Positions 8,955 through 16,732 of a DNA stretch of 64,000 bases are shown here, in pieces. Location: assembly GCF_021025955.1 (NCBI RefSeq), contig NZ_JAJNCL010000003.1, positions 434,001 to 498,000 on the forward strand, given 5' to 3'. The notes below the pieces were generated by a model that saw only the letters and a program-made list of their open reading frames with translations, was not told the DNA's origin and made no database searches. This DNA comes from Rhodococcus qingshengii (GTDB taxonomy: Bacteria; Actinomycetota; Actinomycetes; Mycobacteriales; Mycobacteriaceae). Both the position numbers and the translations under genes were made by a program. Each line of letters starts with the position of its first letter. Position 1 is the stretch's first letter.

Positions 8955-9800
8955 ATGGGCAATTTGGACGGTCAGGTCGCATTCATCACCGGAGCGGCGC
9001 GTGGTCAAGGGCGCGCGCATGCCGTCAAGCTCGCATCCGAGGGCGCGGACATCATCGCGGTGGATCTCTGCGCGCCGGTCGCCACGGCGGGCTACGACAT
9101 GGCCACCGAGGCCGACCTCGCCCAGACCGTCGCCCTGGTCGAAGCTCAGGGCCGGCGCATCGTCGCGTCCGTAGCGGACACTCGCGACCTCGATGCCCTG
9201 AAATCAGCTGTCGACGCCGGAGTCGAGGAGCTCGGCCGACTGGACATCGTGATCGCCAACGCAGGCATCGCGGCGTCGGCAAAATTGTCCTGGGACTTGA
9301 GCGCCGAAGAGTTCCGCGAGCTGATGGACATCAACGTCACGGGCGTGTGGTTGACGACCAAAGTATCGATTCCGCACATCATGAACGGCAATCGAGGTGG
9401 ATCGATCGTGTTGATCAGCTCGATGGCCGGGCTTCGAGGCGTGCCGGGTATCGCACACTATTCCGCATCGAAGCACGCCGTTCGGGGATTGGCGAAGTCT
9501 CTGGCCAACGAACTCGGCTGGGCGGACATTCGGGTCAACTCCGTGCACCCGGGCAATGTACGAACCACGATGATCGACAACGAACCGATGGTTCGCGCGT
9601 TCCGTCCGGACTTGGAGAATCCCGTCCTCGCGGACACCGCTCCGATCATGTCGCAGTTGAATCTACTGCCCCATCCATGGGTAGATCCCGAAGTGATTGC
9701 GGATGCGGTGTTCTACCTGGTGGGGCCGGCCGGACGCGGGATCACCGGGATCGCCCTACCGATCGATCTCGGAACCTCCGAAAAATTCGCCGGCGGCTAA
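8955..9800 (+). CDS. mycofactocin-coupled SDR family oxidoreductase
   Basis: The 281-residue short-chain dehydrogenase has the NAD loop TGAARGQG near residue 13, the NAG motif near 99, a catalytic serine in LISSMAG and the YxxxK dyad in HYSASK. The insertion after the second strand (YDMATEADLAQTVALVE) is the hallmark of the mycofactocin-coupled SDRs, in which NAD stays bound and is reoxidised through mycofactocin. Carveol dehydrogenase of R. erythropolis belongs to this group, so an alcohol substrate is likely. A start at 8955 (ATG) after GGGGAAG is well supported. The mycofactocin biosynthesis genes are not in this window. Confidence 0.88.
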   Translation: MGNLDGQVAFITGAARGQGRAHAVKLASEGADIIAVDLCAPVATAGYDMATEADLAQTVALVEAQGRRIVASVADTRDLDALKSAVDAGVEELGRLDIVIANAGIAASAKLSWDLSAEEFRELMDINVTGVWLTTKVSIPHIMNGNRGGSIVLISSMAGLRGVPGIAHYSASKHAVRGLAKSLANELGWADIRVNSVHPGNVRTTMIDNEPMVRAFRPDLENPVLADTAPIMSQLNLLPHPWVDPEVIADAVFYLVGPAGRGITGIALPIDLGTSEKFAGG

Positions 9801-10124
9801 AGGCCTGCCCAGACACAGAATTGCCCTGCTCGACAGGCACAGAATTGCCTCTGCCGGATGGGTCTCGAGCACCATCCGGCAGAGGCAATTCCGGCTTGAT
9901 CAAGCCTTCGTAGCAACAGAACAAGTAGTCGACAACCTCATAGGCGCTCCTCGTCTGGCGTGGGAAAAACCTTTGTGGGATGCGCAACAAACCCAAGACC
10001 CAGAGTAGAAGCATTTGGCCGCAAACGCGCGTCATTCGGCAGGTTTTTTTGGATTCGGGCATACTGGACAACGCCCCCACCACGTATTATGGACCCGAGT
10101 TCACACTTACAGGGGGTAGGCACA
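9801..10124. other. intergenic stretch with repeats, hairpin and promoter-like sequence
   Basis: This 324-bp gap holds no convincing gene. A 12-mer (CACAGAATTGCC) occurs at 9814-9825 and 9838-9849, the second copy leading into the large hairpin. The remainder (9900-10110) looks less GC-rich than its surroundings and has a run of seven T (about 10044). TATTAT at 10085-10090 could be the -10 of the following gene, with AGGGGG before its GTG. Confidence 0.6.
9842..9891. terminator. perfect 20-bp stem hairpin after the SDR gene
   Basis: GAATTGCCTCTGCCGGATGG (9842-9861) is exactly complementary to 9872-9891, with a 10-nt loop. It lies 42 bp after the SDR stop and probably ends transcription, although no U-tract follows. 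The long perfect stem and the partial extra copy just upstream suggest it may belong to a dispersed palindromic repeat. Confidence 0.7.
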
Positions 10125-10634
10125 GTGACGGTCAATTACACCGCGATGGACCCGATTCACAGAAAAGTCGAGATCTCCTTCGCCGTCCACACCGGGGTCG
10201 TGGACGTCCGAAACGGCGAATCGCGCGCTCTGTTGACGCGCCGAGTCGACGCCCCGCGCCGCGAAGGCACACCCATCGGAACGCGCGCTGCCGCGGACCT
10301 GTTCTTCACTCTCGGTGGCGACGAGGTCGAACTCGCTGTCGGCAAAGGGTTTCTGTCCCGTCGCTCGTACTCTGTCTCGGCACTCGTCGACGGCGCGAGT
10401 TTGAACTTCGCCCCAGTCGACGACGCGAACAGTGCCTTCACCCGCGACGGGTTACGGATCGGGCTCTTCTCCAAGAACGAGGAATCCGATCCCCGACAGA
10501 CCGACGCAATCTGGTTTAGCACTCCGAGCACCGACGAACTTGTCATCGGTTACGCCCTGGCAGAAGCATTCGACTGTGGAGCACTCAACGGAGCCTTTGC
10601 TCTGATCGAATCACTGGTGCTCGGCGGCGGATAG
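10125..10634 (+). CDS. hypothetical protein, 169 residues
   Basis: The product is soluble, acidic and has no signal peptide or membrane segment. It reads like a beta-rich protein (VEISFAVHTGVVDVRNGESR; a basic strand RALLTRRVDAPRREG; a C-terminal DELVIGYALAEAFDCGAL). GTG 10125 follows AGGGGGTAGG, while the longer open frame upstream lies in sequence without coding character. I recognise no family. The gene ends 9 bp before the stop of the convergent DUF1304 gene and has no obvious operon partner. Confidence 0.6.
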   Translation: MTVNYTAMDPIHRKVEISFAVHTGVVDVRNGESRALLTRRVDAPRREGTPIGTRAAADLFFTLGGDEVELAVGKGFLSRRSYSVSALVDGASLNFAPVDDANSAFTRDGLRIGLFSKNEESDPRQTDAIWFSTPSTDELVIGYALAEAFDCGALNGAFALIESLVLGGG

Positions 10635-10643
10635 AGACCCAGC

Positions 10644-11030
10644 TCAGAGCAGGTGGATTACCAGCAGAACAACGGCGATAGCTGGGAAAAGCATCTGCAC
10701 TACGGCTGCGCGGGCCTTGTCGGGAGACGAGAGAATCAATACCAACCCCGCGGCAACCATCGATCCTGTGCCTGCCAGTACGAGGGCGATTCCGACCGAC
10801 GCGGAACCGGTCGCCGCAATCACGATGCCGATCACGGACACGATTGCCAAGAAGAGGTTGTAAAAGCCCTGGTTGAAGGCAAGCGGCTGCGTGGTGATCG
10901 CCTCTTCCTCCGACTTGACGCCGAATGTGGCGCGGGTCTTCGGGGCCGTCCAGAGAATCGATTCGAGGACAAATATGTACACGTGCACTGCTGCGGCCAG
11001 TCCCGCGAAGATGTAGCCGGCGACGTTCAT
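10644..11030 (-). CDS. DUF1304 family membrane protein
   Basis: The 128-residue protein has four predicted membrane helices and the DUF1304 signature: an N-terminal helix with HVYIFVLES.LW and the loop FNQGFYNLFLA. Members are found widely, function unknown. ATG 11030 is preceded by AGGAG. It is divergent from a TetR gene and a near-complete palindrome lies between them, so it is the likely repression target. Members near TetR genes are sometimes linked to stress or solvent tolerance, but nothing here proves that. Confidence 0.9.
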   Translation of the reverse strand: MNVAGYIFAGLAAAVHVYIFVLESILWTAPKTRATFGVKSEEEAITTQPLAFNQGFYNLFLAIVSVIGIVIAATGSASVGIALVLAGTGSMVAAGLVLILSSPDKARAAVVQMLFPAIAVVLLVIHLL

Positions 11031-11059
11031 CGGTGAGCTCCTGTTGCTTCGAGTGAATT

Positions 11060-11101
11060 CTGTATCGTTCGGTCCAATATATACTGGACCGAACGATACA
11101 G
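11060..11101. promoter_or_regulatory. 17-bp perfect inverted repeat: TetR operator between DUF1304 and tetR
   Basis: CTGTATCGTTCGGTCCA (11060-11076) is exactly repeated in inverse at 11085-11101 with an 8-nt A/T-rich centre (ATATATAC) that could hold a -10 element. The site lies between the two start codons (29 bp from the DUF1304 start, 16 bp from the tetR start), so binding would shut both promoters. Confidence 0.85.
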
Positions 11102-11117
11102 AAAGAGCGAGGCTTTG

Positions 11118-11711
11118 ATGGGTAGATCACAAGAATTCGACACAACAGCCGTGGTCGCTGCCGCTTTGGACGTTTTCTGGGCACGTGGATACGAAGGTGC
11201 CTCACTCGGCGACCTCGAAACCGCGACGGGGCTGAGTCGGTCAAGTCTCTACAACTCGTTCACCAACAAGCGCGGATTGTTCGACGCCGCCGTGCAGGTG
11301 TACCTCGAACATGTCATCCGGCCACGTCTGCGCAGCCTCACTATGAATCCGGGACCGGACGTCGTCGACGACTACCTTTCCTCGCTGGAACAAGCGATCG
11401 GCACCATGACCGCCGACTCACCGCGGCGAGGTTGCCTACTCCTCAATACTGCTGCCGGACTCGGCGCGCACGATGACGCGGCGGCAGCCGTGATCCGCGC
11501 TTATCGGCAAGAACTTGCTGTTGCCATTCGCAGCGGGCTACAAGCCACATTTCCGACCGAGACAGACGCTGCCCTGACGGATCGCACTCGAATCCTTCTC
11601 TCCTGCAACGTAAGTGCACTAGTCCTCGCGCGAGTTGATACCGAAGAGGCGATCGCAACTCTGAAATCCGCGCGCCGACTGAACGCAGAGTGGCAGAGCC
11701 GGAACATGTAG
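11118..11711 (+). CDS. TetR/AcrR family transcriptional regulator
   Basis: The 197-residue protein has an N-terminal TetR helix-turn-helix (ALDVFWARGYEGASLGDL, then TGLSRSSLYNSFTNKRGLF, residues about 12-55) and an all-helical ligand domain of the YcdC/TetR_C type with a conserved RGCLLLN motif near residue 102. This version of the family often answers to electrophiles or hydrophobic ligands (NemR/AcuR-like). ATG 11118 follows AGAGCGAGG. It is divergent from DUF1304 with a shared operator, so repression of both genes is the likely mode. Ligand unknown. Confidence 0.88.
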   Translation: MGRSQEFDTTAVVAAALDVFWARGYEGASLGDLETATGLSRSSLYNSFTNKRGLFDAAVQVYLEHVIRPRLRSLTMNPGPDVVDDYLSSLEQAIGTMTADSPRRGCLLLNTAAGLGAHDDAAAAVIRAYRQELAVAIRSGLQATFPTETDAALTDRTRILLSCNVSALVLARVDTEEAIATLKSARRLNAEWQSRNM

Positions 11712-11745
11712 CTCGCATCGTTACCCACAATCGAACGGGTAAGCA

Positions 11746-12378
11746 ATGATGCTTCACATGCCCAAGTTGACTACGCCCGCGATCGCCAGTGGCTATCTCG
11801 GGGGGATAGACCAACCCTCGATCCACGTCGGGACTTCAGCGATTCTCCGGCCGTGGACCTACGACGACGCCCCGGCTGTCGTGGAAGCCTTTCGGGATCC
11901 GTCGATTCAGCGTTGGCACGTCCGCCGCGCCGACTCGATCGACGAAGCACGGAATTGGCTCACCCAGTGGCGAGACGGGTGGGCAAGCGAATCCGAATGC
12001 CATTGGGCGATTGCCGCCCCCGAGACGAATGAACTCCTCGGCCGAATCACGGCAAAGGGGGTGAATTTGTGGGACGGCACTGCTGAGCTCGCGTATTGGA
12101 TGACGCCAGCGGCGCGGGGCCGCGGACTCTGCACCCAGGCTGTAACCACACTGTCCGAGTGGGCATTCCGCGATGCCGGGTTTCACCGCCTGGAACTCGA
12201 ACACTCGATCCACAACCCACGATCGTGCCGAGTCGCCACCAAAGCAGGGTTCAGCGAAGAAGGTGTTCGACGAGGCTCCGCCAGGCATGCTGACGGCTGG
12301 CACGACATGCACGTCCACGCCCGCCTACGCAGCGATCAACCTTCGACAACGACCCGCGCCGCGAGGGCAAGTGTCTGA
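11746..12378 (+). CDS. GNAT family N-acetyltransferase (RimJ/RimL-like)
   Basis: The 210-residue protein has the Acetyltransf_3 fold: strand LRPWTYDDAPAVVEAF near residue 30, the acetyl-CoA pyrophosphate loop MTPAARGRGLCTQAV near 122, and the C-terminal LEHSIHNPRSCRVATKAGF that is typical of RimJ/RimL enzymes. Such enzymes acetylate ribosomal N-termini, amino acids or small amines. The start is uncertain between ATG 11746, 11749 and 11758, as no strong Shine-Dalgarno is present. Its 3' end overlaps the convergent TetR gene by 43 bp. Substrate unknown. Confidence 0.85.
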   Translation: MMLHMPKLTTPAIASGYLGGIDQPSIHVGTSAILRPWTYDDAPAVVEAFRDPSIQRWHVRRADSIDEARNWLTQWRDGWASESECHWAIAAPETNELLGRITAKGVNLWDGTAELAYWMTPAARGRGLCTQAVTTLSEWAFRDAGFHRLELEHSIHNPRSCRVATKAGFSEEGVRRGSARHADGWHDMHVHARLRSDQPSTTTRAARASV

Positions 12379-12926
12379 TCCACCAATTCCGCAACGCGCT
12401 GCGGCGCGACCGGTTCGAGGTCGAACAGAATTCGGTAGATGATCGGCGCCACCACGTGGTCCACTACCGAATCACCATCCACGGCGGCAGCTTCCGGCCA
12501 ACGTGCGAGGATCACGTCGATCTGCGTTCGACAGAAGAAGGCGCACTTGAACTTCTTCGTACCGTCGGGCGCGTGCGTCTGATCGTCGCTCATCAGCACA
12601 TCTCGCAGCGACGCGCGACCGACGGGCGCGGACATCTCCTCGAGATATTCCTGCGCCCAGACCGTCAGATCTCCTCGGAGTGAACCCGTTTCGCGAGGGT
12701 CGGCGTCCGGACGCAATCGCTCGATCGAGACATCGGCAAAAACTTCGTTGATGTCGCCCCAACGCCGATAGATGGTCGACGGGGTCACTCCCGCATCGGT
12801 CGCGATCATCGGCACCGTGATCTCGGCTCGATCACGCTGTTCCAGTAACTTGCGCGCCGACGCGTGCACGGCCTGTTGGATACGCGCACTGCGGCCACCG
12901 GGGCGCGGACCTGCGGACGGACTCAT
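12336..12926 (-). CDS. TetR family regulator of the adjacent MFS gene
   Basis: The 196-residue protein has the TetR HTH (ITVPMIATDAGVTPSTIYRRWGD, residues about 35-58) and a helical C-terminal domain like TetR_C_11. ATG 12926 is chosen because the sequence farther upstream falls in the operator region and shows no family similarity. It is divergent from an MFS carrier gene with two operator-like palindromes in the 113-bp gap, the classic arrangement of an efflux pump and its repressor. The last 43 bp run antisense to the end of the GNAT gene. Confidence 0.88.
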   Translation of the reverse strand: MSPSAGPRPGGRSARIQQAVHASARKLLEQRDRAEITVPMIATDAGVTPSTIYRRWGDINEVFADVSIERLRPDADPRETGSLRGDLTVWAQEYLEEMSAPVGRASLRDVLMSDDQTHAPDGTKKFKCAFFCRTQIDVILARWPEAAAVDGDSVVDHVVAPIIYRILFDLEPVAPQRVAELVDQTLALAARVVVEG

Positions 12927-12937
12927 GATTCCAATAC

Positions 12938-13003
12938 TAACGCAAAGATGTTGCATTAGGATACGGCCAGGCGTAGCGTCCCAAACGCAAAGCATTTGCG
13001 TTT
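12938..13003. promoter_or_regulatory. two related palindromes (TetR operators) before the MFS gene
   Basis: Site 1: TAACGCAA (12938-12945) with TTGCATTA (12951-12958), one mismatch. Site 2: AAACGCAAA (12983-12991) with TTTGCGTTT (12995-13003), perfect. The shared core ACGCAA-N-TTGCGT suggests that one regulator binds both, 12-20 and 57-77 bp from the tetR start. Confidence 0.75.
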
Positions 13004-13039
13004 GAAGTCTTCATCACCCGCACGGGAAGCGCCACGACA

Positions 13040-14278
13040 ATGACAACGACCACTTCACCACCGGCCGAGAGCACTTCGCGCCCACGCATGGGGGGAGGCG
13101 TCGCTTTCACACTCATCGCCGTCATCATCGCCACGTTCCTGGGCGCCTCCGCGACCCCGACGCCGCTGTACGAGCACTACCAACAGTTATGGGGATTCTC
13201 CTCGCTGGCGTCGACGCTCGTGTTCGGCATCTACGCTCTCGCATTGCTCGCCACGCTCTTGACTGCCGGATCCCTGTCCGATCACATCGGCAGGCGCCCG
13301 GTCCTGCTCGGAGCACTCGCGCTCGAGGCAGTCTCGCTTGCACTGTTCGCCTCGGCCGACGGTTTGACCATCCTGCTCATCGCCCGGGTCGTACAGGGTG
13401 TTGCCACCGGCGCCGCAATCAGCGCTCTGGGTTCGGCGTTGATCGACCTCGAACGCACTCCTGGCCGCGGATCGATCATCAACAGCGTCGCTCCGACCGT
13501 GGGACTTGCCGTCGGAGCCGTGGGTTCGAGTCTCATCAGCGAGCACCTGCCCCGACCCACCAGCACTGTCTACCTGGTCCTTCTCGTACTGGTCGTTCTC
13601 GAAATCCTCGGGGTTTGGGCCGCTCCCGAGACTTCGGGCGGTCGCCCCGGAGCCTGGCAGTCGCTACGCCCCACCCTTGCTGTTCCTCGCGAGGCCCGAA
13701 CCATGATTGCGCTCACCGCACCGTGCCTGATCGCGGTCTGGGCACTGGGCGGTTTCTACCTCTCACTCGGACCGGCGCTGGCGCGCAACGCACTTGACGT
13801 TCACAGCTCGCTCATCGGTGCCATCATGGTCGCAACACTGACGGGATTCGGAGCCGCAGCGGTGCTCACCTTCCGCAAACTCGGCGGCCGAACCGTGATG
13901 CTGATCGGAACCACCGCATTAGTGCTCGGGGTGGCCGTCACACTCATCGGTGCTGAAACATCCTCTGCAGTATTGATTCTGGTCGGTACGGCTGTTGCCG
14001 GGATCGGCTTCGGAGCAGGATTCCAGGGAACCATCCTCACTGTCATGCCGCTGGCCGAGAACCACGAACGCGCGGGGTTGTTGTCCACCGTCTACGTCAT
14101 CGCATATCTGGCCAACAGCCTTCCGGCATTGCTGGCCGGCTACCTGGTCGGCAAGGTGGGGTTGGTGGATACGACGCGTGGCTACGGAGCACTCGTCATG
14201 GTTCTCGCGGCCGCCGCACTGATCGGACTGCTGGTCACCGGCGAGCGAAAGGTCGAAGCTGTCTCCGTGTCGGAGTAG
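13040..14278 (+). CDS. MFS transporter, probable drug efflux pump
   Basis: The 412-residue carrier has about twelve membrane helices and MFS motif A GSLSDHIGRRPVLL near residue 80. The first helix ends in GASATPTPLYEHYQQ, a pattern shared by many actinobacterial efflux-type MFS proteins. ATG 13040 follows GGGAAG. Divergence from a TetR gene with tandem operators indicates inducible expression by an exported compound. Substrate unknown. A weak 6-bp hairpin (14279-14300) follows the stop. Confidence 0.88.
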   Translation: MTTTTSPPAESTSRPRMGGGVAFTLIAVIIATFLGASATPTPLYEHYQQLWGFSSLASTLVFGIYALALLATLLTAGSLSDHIGRRPVLLGALALEAVSLALFASADGLTILLIARVVQGVATGAAISALGSALIDLERTPGRGSIINSVAPTVGLAVGAVGSSLISEHLPRPTSTVYLVLLVLVVLEILGVWAAPETSGGRPGAWQSLRPTLAVPREARTMIALTAPCLIAVWALGGFYLSLGPALARNALDVHSSLIGAIMVATLTGFGAAAVLTFRKLGGRTVMLIGTTALVLGVAVTLIGAETSSAVLILVGTAVAGIGFGAGFQGTILTVMPLAENHERAGLLSTVYVIAYLANSLPALLAGYLVGKVGLVDTTRGYGALVMVLAAAALIGLLVTGERKVEAVSVSE

Positions 14279-14411
14279 GTGTCCCCCGATCGGTGGACAC
14301 ACCGTTCCTCCTTCGTACGGTCCGGGTAGTGGACATACGGCATCGACCTGCTCCGACATAGTTGTCTTCGAGACAGACAACCGAACGCCCACCCGGACAA
14401 GGACATCAACG

Positions 14412-14864
14412 ATGACGAACCCACGCTACGTAGTTGCCGCAATCACGGCTCTGGCCGCTGGTGCCCTCACTTTGGGGTTGAGCGGAATCGCCAGCGCCGG
14501 AACTCTTCCGGCAACCGGCAATACCATCACGATGACGATCAGCAACGACACCGAACAGACAATTCATCTCGAAGGCGCCGACAATCCCTACGGACAGTGG
14601 ATACAGAGCGCACGCTAGTCGCTCGCGCCCCACGAGACCGAGATCGTCACGGCATACAACCAGGACGTGCGAGGCCTGACGGTCGACGTCGTCTACTCCA
14701 CTCCCGGCGGCGGTCAAGCCGTCTTCATGGCCAACGACTATCCGCAGTTCGACACCGACGGAACTCGCACCACCGACCGTGATCATTACTTCATCTCGAG
14801 CTACATCGACGGCTACTACCCGAACCTGAGCGTCGGCTACCACCTCAGTGCGGCGTCGTCATAA
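14412..14864 (+). pseudogene. secreted protein gene interrupted by an in-frame TAG
   Basis: ATG 14412, after AAGGACA, opens a frame with a clear signal peptide (MTNPRYVVAAITALAAGA..., cleavage near ASA-GT, residues 29-31). The frame meets TAG at 14616-14618 after 68 codons and then continues in the same phase to 14864 with sequence that reads as protein (SLAPHETEIVTAYNQ, VDVVYSTPGGGQ, YIDGYYPNLSVGYHL). Without the stop, the product would be about 150 residues, a small beta-rich secreted protein. The family is not recognised, though Rhodococcus has many small secreted proteins of this type. Nonsense mutation, sequencing error or readthrough are all possible. Confidence 0.7.
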
Positions 14865-15002
14865 GAAATCCATCTGCCTCTCAGACGCACTCGTTCTTGG
14901 ACATTCGTCCGGCGTGAGGGGATCGTTGAACACGGCCCCGCACGAGCAGGCACACGCCTCGTTGCAGGCGGTCCGAATATCAACGGGAGAGGGAAAACCA
15001 CA

Positions 15003-15371
15003 GTGCGACTACCCAACCAGTTTCTGATCTACGTCAGCGATGCCGCCTCCGCAGCAGCGTTCTACGGCGAATTGTTCGACGCGAAGCCTGAGGTCCTCAG
15101 CCCTCGGTACATGACCTTCGACCTCGGCGGCGGTGTGGTCCTTGCACTGTGGAGCGGCAAGTCACGCGACCTCGATCCCGCGACACCGCGCAATTTCGAA
15201 GTCGGCATGTTGGTCGACGGCGGGAGCAATGAAATTCGGGCGATCTACGACGAGTGGGTGGCCAAGGGTGTCGAGGTCGTCGAAGAGCCAAACGAAGATG
15301 TCTTCGGTCTGACATTCGTCATTTCAGATCTGGACGGAAACCGCCTCCGCGTAGCGCCCGCCGATCACTGA
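15003..15371 (+). CDS. VOC (glyoxalase/bleomycin-resistance) family protein
   Basis: The 122-residue protein has the two beta-alpha-beta-beta-beta units of the vicinal-oxygen-chelate fold: VSDAASAAAFYGELF near residue 11 and the C-terminal FVISDLDGNRLRVAPAD. The usual first metal histidine is not obvious (PNQFLIYV), so it may be a PhnB-like or binding-only member rather than a glyoxalase. GTG 15003 follows GGGAGAGGG at a distance of 9 nt. It ends 4 bp before the stop of the convergent photolyase gene. Substrate unknown. Confidence 0.85.
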   Translation: MRLPNQFLIYVSDAASAAAFYGELFDAKPEVLSPRYMTFDLGGGVVLALWSGKSRDLDPATPRNFEVGMLVDGGSNEIRAIYDEWVAKGVEVVEEPNEDVFGLTFVISDLDGNRLRVAPADH

Positions 15372-15375
15372 GCAC

Positions 15376-16722
15376 TCAGCCCTTGATCTCGCTGTACCGG
15401 CGCAAGGCTTCCTCACGCTCATGCGCGTGATCGACGATCGGGTCCGGGTAGTCGACCGGGCGCATCGCCTTCAACGAGTGGACGGCCTTCCCGGGAACAT
15501 CGCGGAGTTCGGGAACCCACCGACGGACGTATGTGCCGTCGGGATCGAACTTCTCTCCCTGCGTGATGGGGTTGAAGACGCGGAAGAAGGGCGAAGCATC
15601 TGTGCCCGACCCTGCAGTCCACTGCCACCCGTGCTGATTGGAGGCCAAGTCACCGTCCACCAGATGCGACATGAAGAACCGTGCGCCACGCCACCACGGA
15701 ATGTGCAGGTCCTTCACCAGAAAAGACGCGACGATCATTCGCACCCGATTGTGCATCCAGTTCTCGGCAGCGAGTTGCCGCATGCCGGCATCCACGATCG
15801 GGAAGCCGGTCTTGCCCTCACACCAGGCAGTGAAGGCGGCGTCTGCGTCGACTCCCCCGTCGTGACGTAAACGGTCGAACTTGTCGTCGTAGTTTTTCCG
15901 CGCGCTGTCGGGGCGTTGAAACAGGATGTCTGCGTAGAAGTCTCGCCACGCCAACTGGCGACGGTAAGCCTGAGCGCCGTCGCCGAGTCGCTTGGAGAGA
16001 TCTGCCAACATCGTTCGAGGATGGATCGTGCCGTACTTGAGCTGAATCGACATCCGGCTCGTGGTGTCGAGGTCAGGCCGATTTCGTTCGTCGTCGTACC
16101 GGTCAAGATCGTTCTCACAGTATTCTTTCCACTGTTCGAGGGCGCCGACCTCACCGACGAAATCGCTGACGGCGGCGGATGGCGCGGGGATACTCACCCG
16201 GCGCGGGCCACCGTCCTTGTCGCTCGGATCGAACCAACGGACAGTCTGCACATCGGTCGACGCGGGGCCCCGCCAACCGTGTTCCATCCACTGACGGAAG
16301 TACGGCGTGAACACCTTGTACGGGTCACCGTCCGCCTTGGTGACGCGTCCGGGTGCGACGGCGTACGGAGATCCGGTGGCGATCAACTCCACCTGCTCCG
16401 CCACGGCCGCGTCGCGCCGTCGGCCGTACGGTCCGTAGTCGGCACTGATGTGAACTTCTTCGGCACCAACGGATTCCGCTACACGGGGCACCACGTCCGC
16501 CGGATCACCTCGAACAACCATCAGTTTTCCGTCGAGTTGATGATCGAGCGCCGTCAAGTTGGCGAACAGTTGATCCTGACGGGGTGAGCCTGCCGGTCCG
16601 AGCAGGTTCTCGTCGAGAACGAACAAACCCAACGTCTGCCCGCCGGCATCCGACGCTGCACTCAGGGTGGGAAGGTCACCTACCCTCAGATCACGTCGAA
16701 ACCAGACCACAGAGTTACTCAC
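15376..16722 (-). CDS. phr: deoxyribodipyrimidine photolyase (CPD photolyase, PhrB)
   Basis: The 448-residue enzyme uses blue light and FADH to split cyclobutane pyrimidine dimers. The N-terminal antenna domain begins VVWFRRDLRVGDLPTL. The FAD domain contains QLKYGTIHPRTML, QLAWRDFYADIL, GKTGFPIVDAGMRQL, WMHNRVRM and DGDLASNQHGWQW, the last holding the residues that line the FAD and the dimer pocket. GTG 16722 begins the recognisable protein; the open frame to 16926 lies antisense-like over the upstream TetR gene. It starts 10 bp after the TetR stop and is probably co-transcribed with it, a pairing that could make repair light- or stress-inducible. Confidence 0.92.
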   Translation of the reverse strand: MSNSVVWFRRDLRVGDLPTLSAASDAGGQTLGLFVLDENLLGPAGSPRQDQLFANLTALDHQLDGKLMVVRGDPADVVPRVAESVGAEEVHISADYGPYGRRRDAAVAEQVELIATGSPYAVAPGRVTKADGDPYKVFTPYFRQWMEHGWRGPASTDVQTVRWFDPSDKDGGPRRVSIPAPSAAVSDFVGEVGALEQWKEYCENDLDRYDDERNRPDLDTTSRMSIQLKYGTIHPRTMLADLSKRLGDGAQAYRRQLAWRDFYADILFQRPDSARKNYDDKFDRLRHDGGVDADAAFTAWCEGKTGFPIVDAGMRQLAAENWMHNRVRMIVASFLVKDLHIPWWRGARFFMSHLVDGDLASNQHGWQWTAGSGTDASPFFRVFNPITQGEKFDPDGTYVRRWVPELRDVPGKAVHSLKAMRPVDYPDPIVDHAHEREEALRRYSEIKG

Positions 16723-16732
16723 CCAGTCGAGC

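Noticed and set aside
14279-14300. Hairpin GTGTCC/GGACAC after the MFS gene as terminator
   Set aside because: A 6-bp stem without a T-tract is too weak to list as a terminator.
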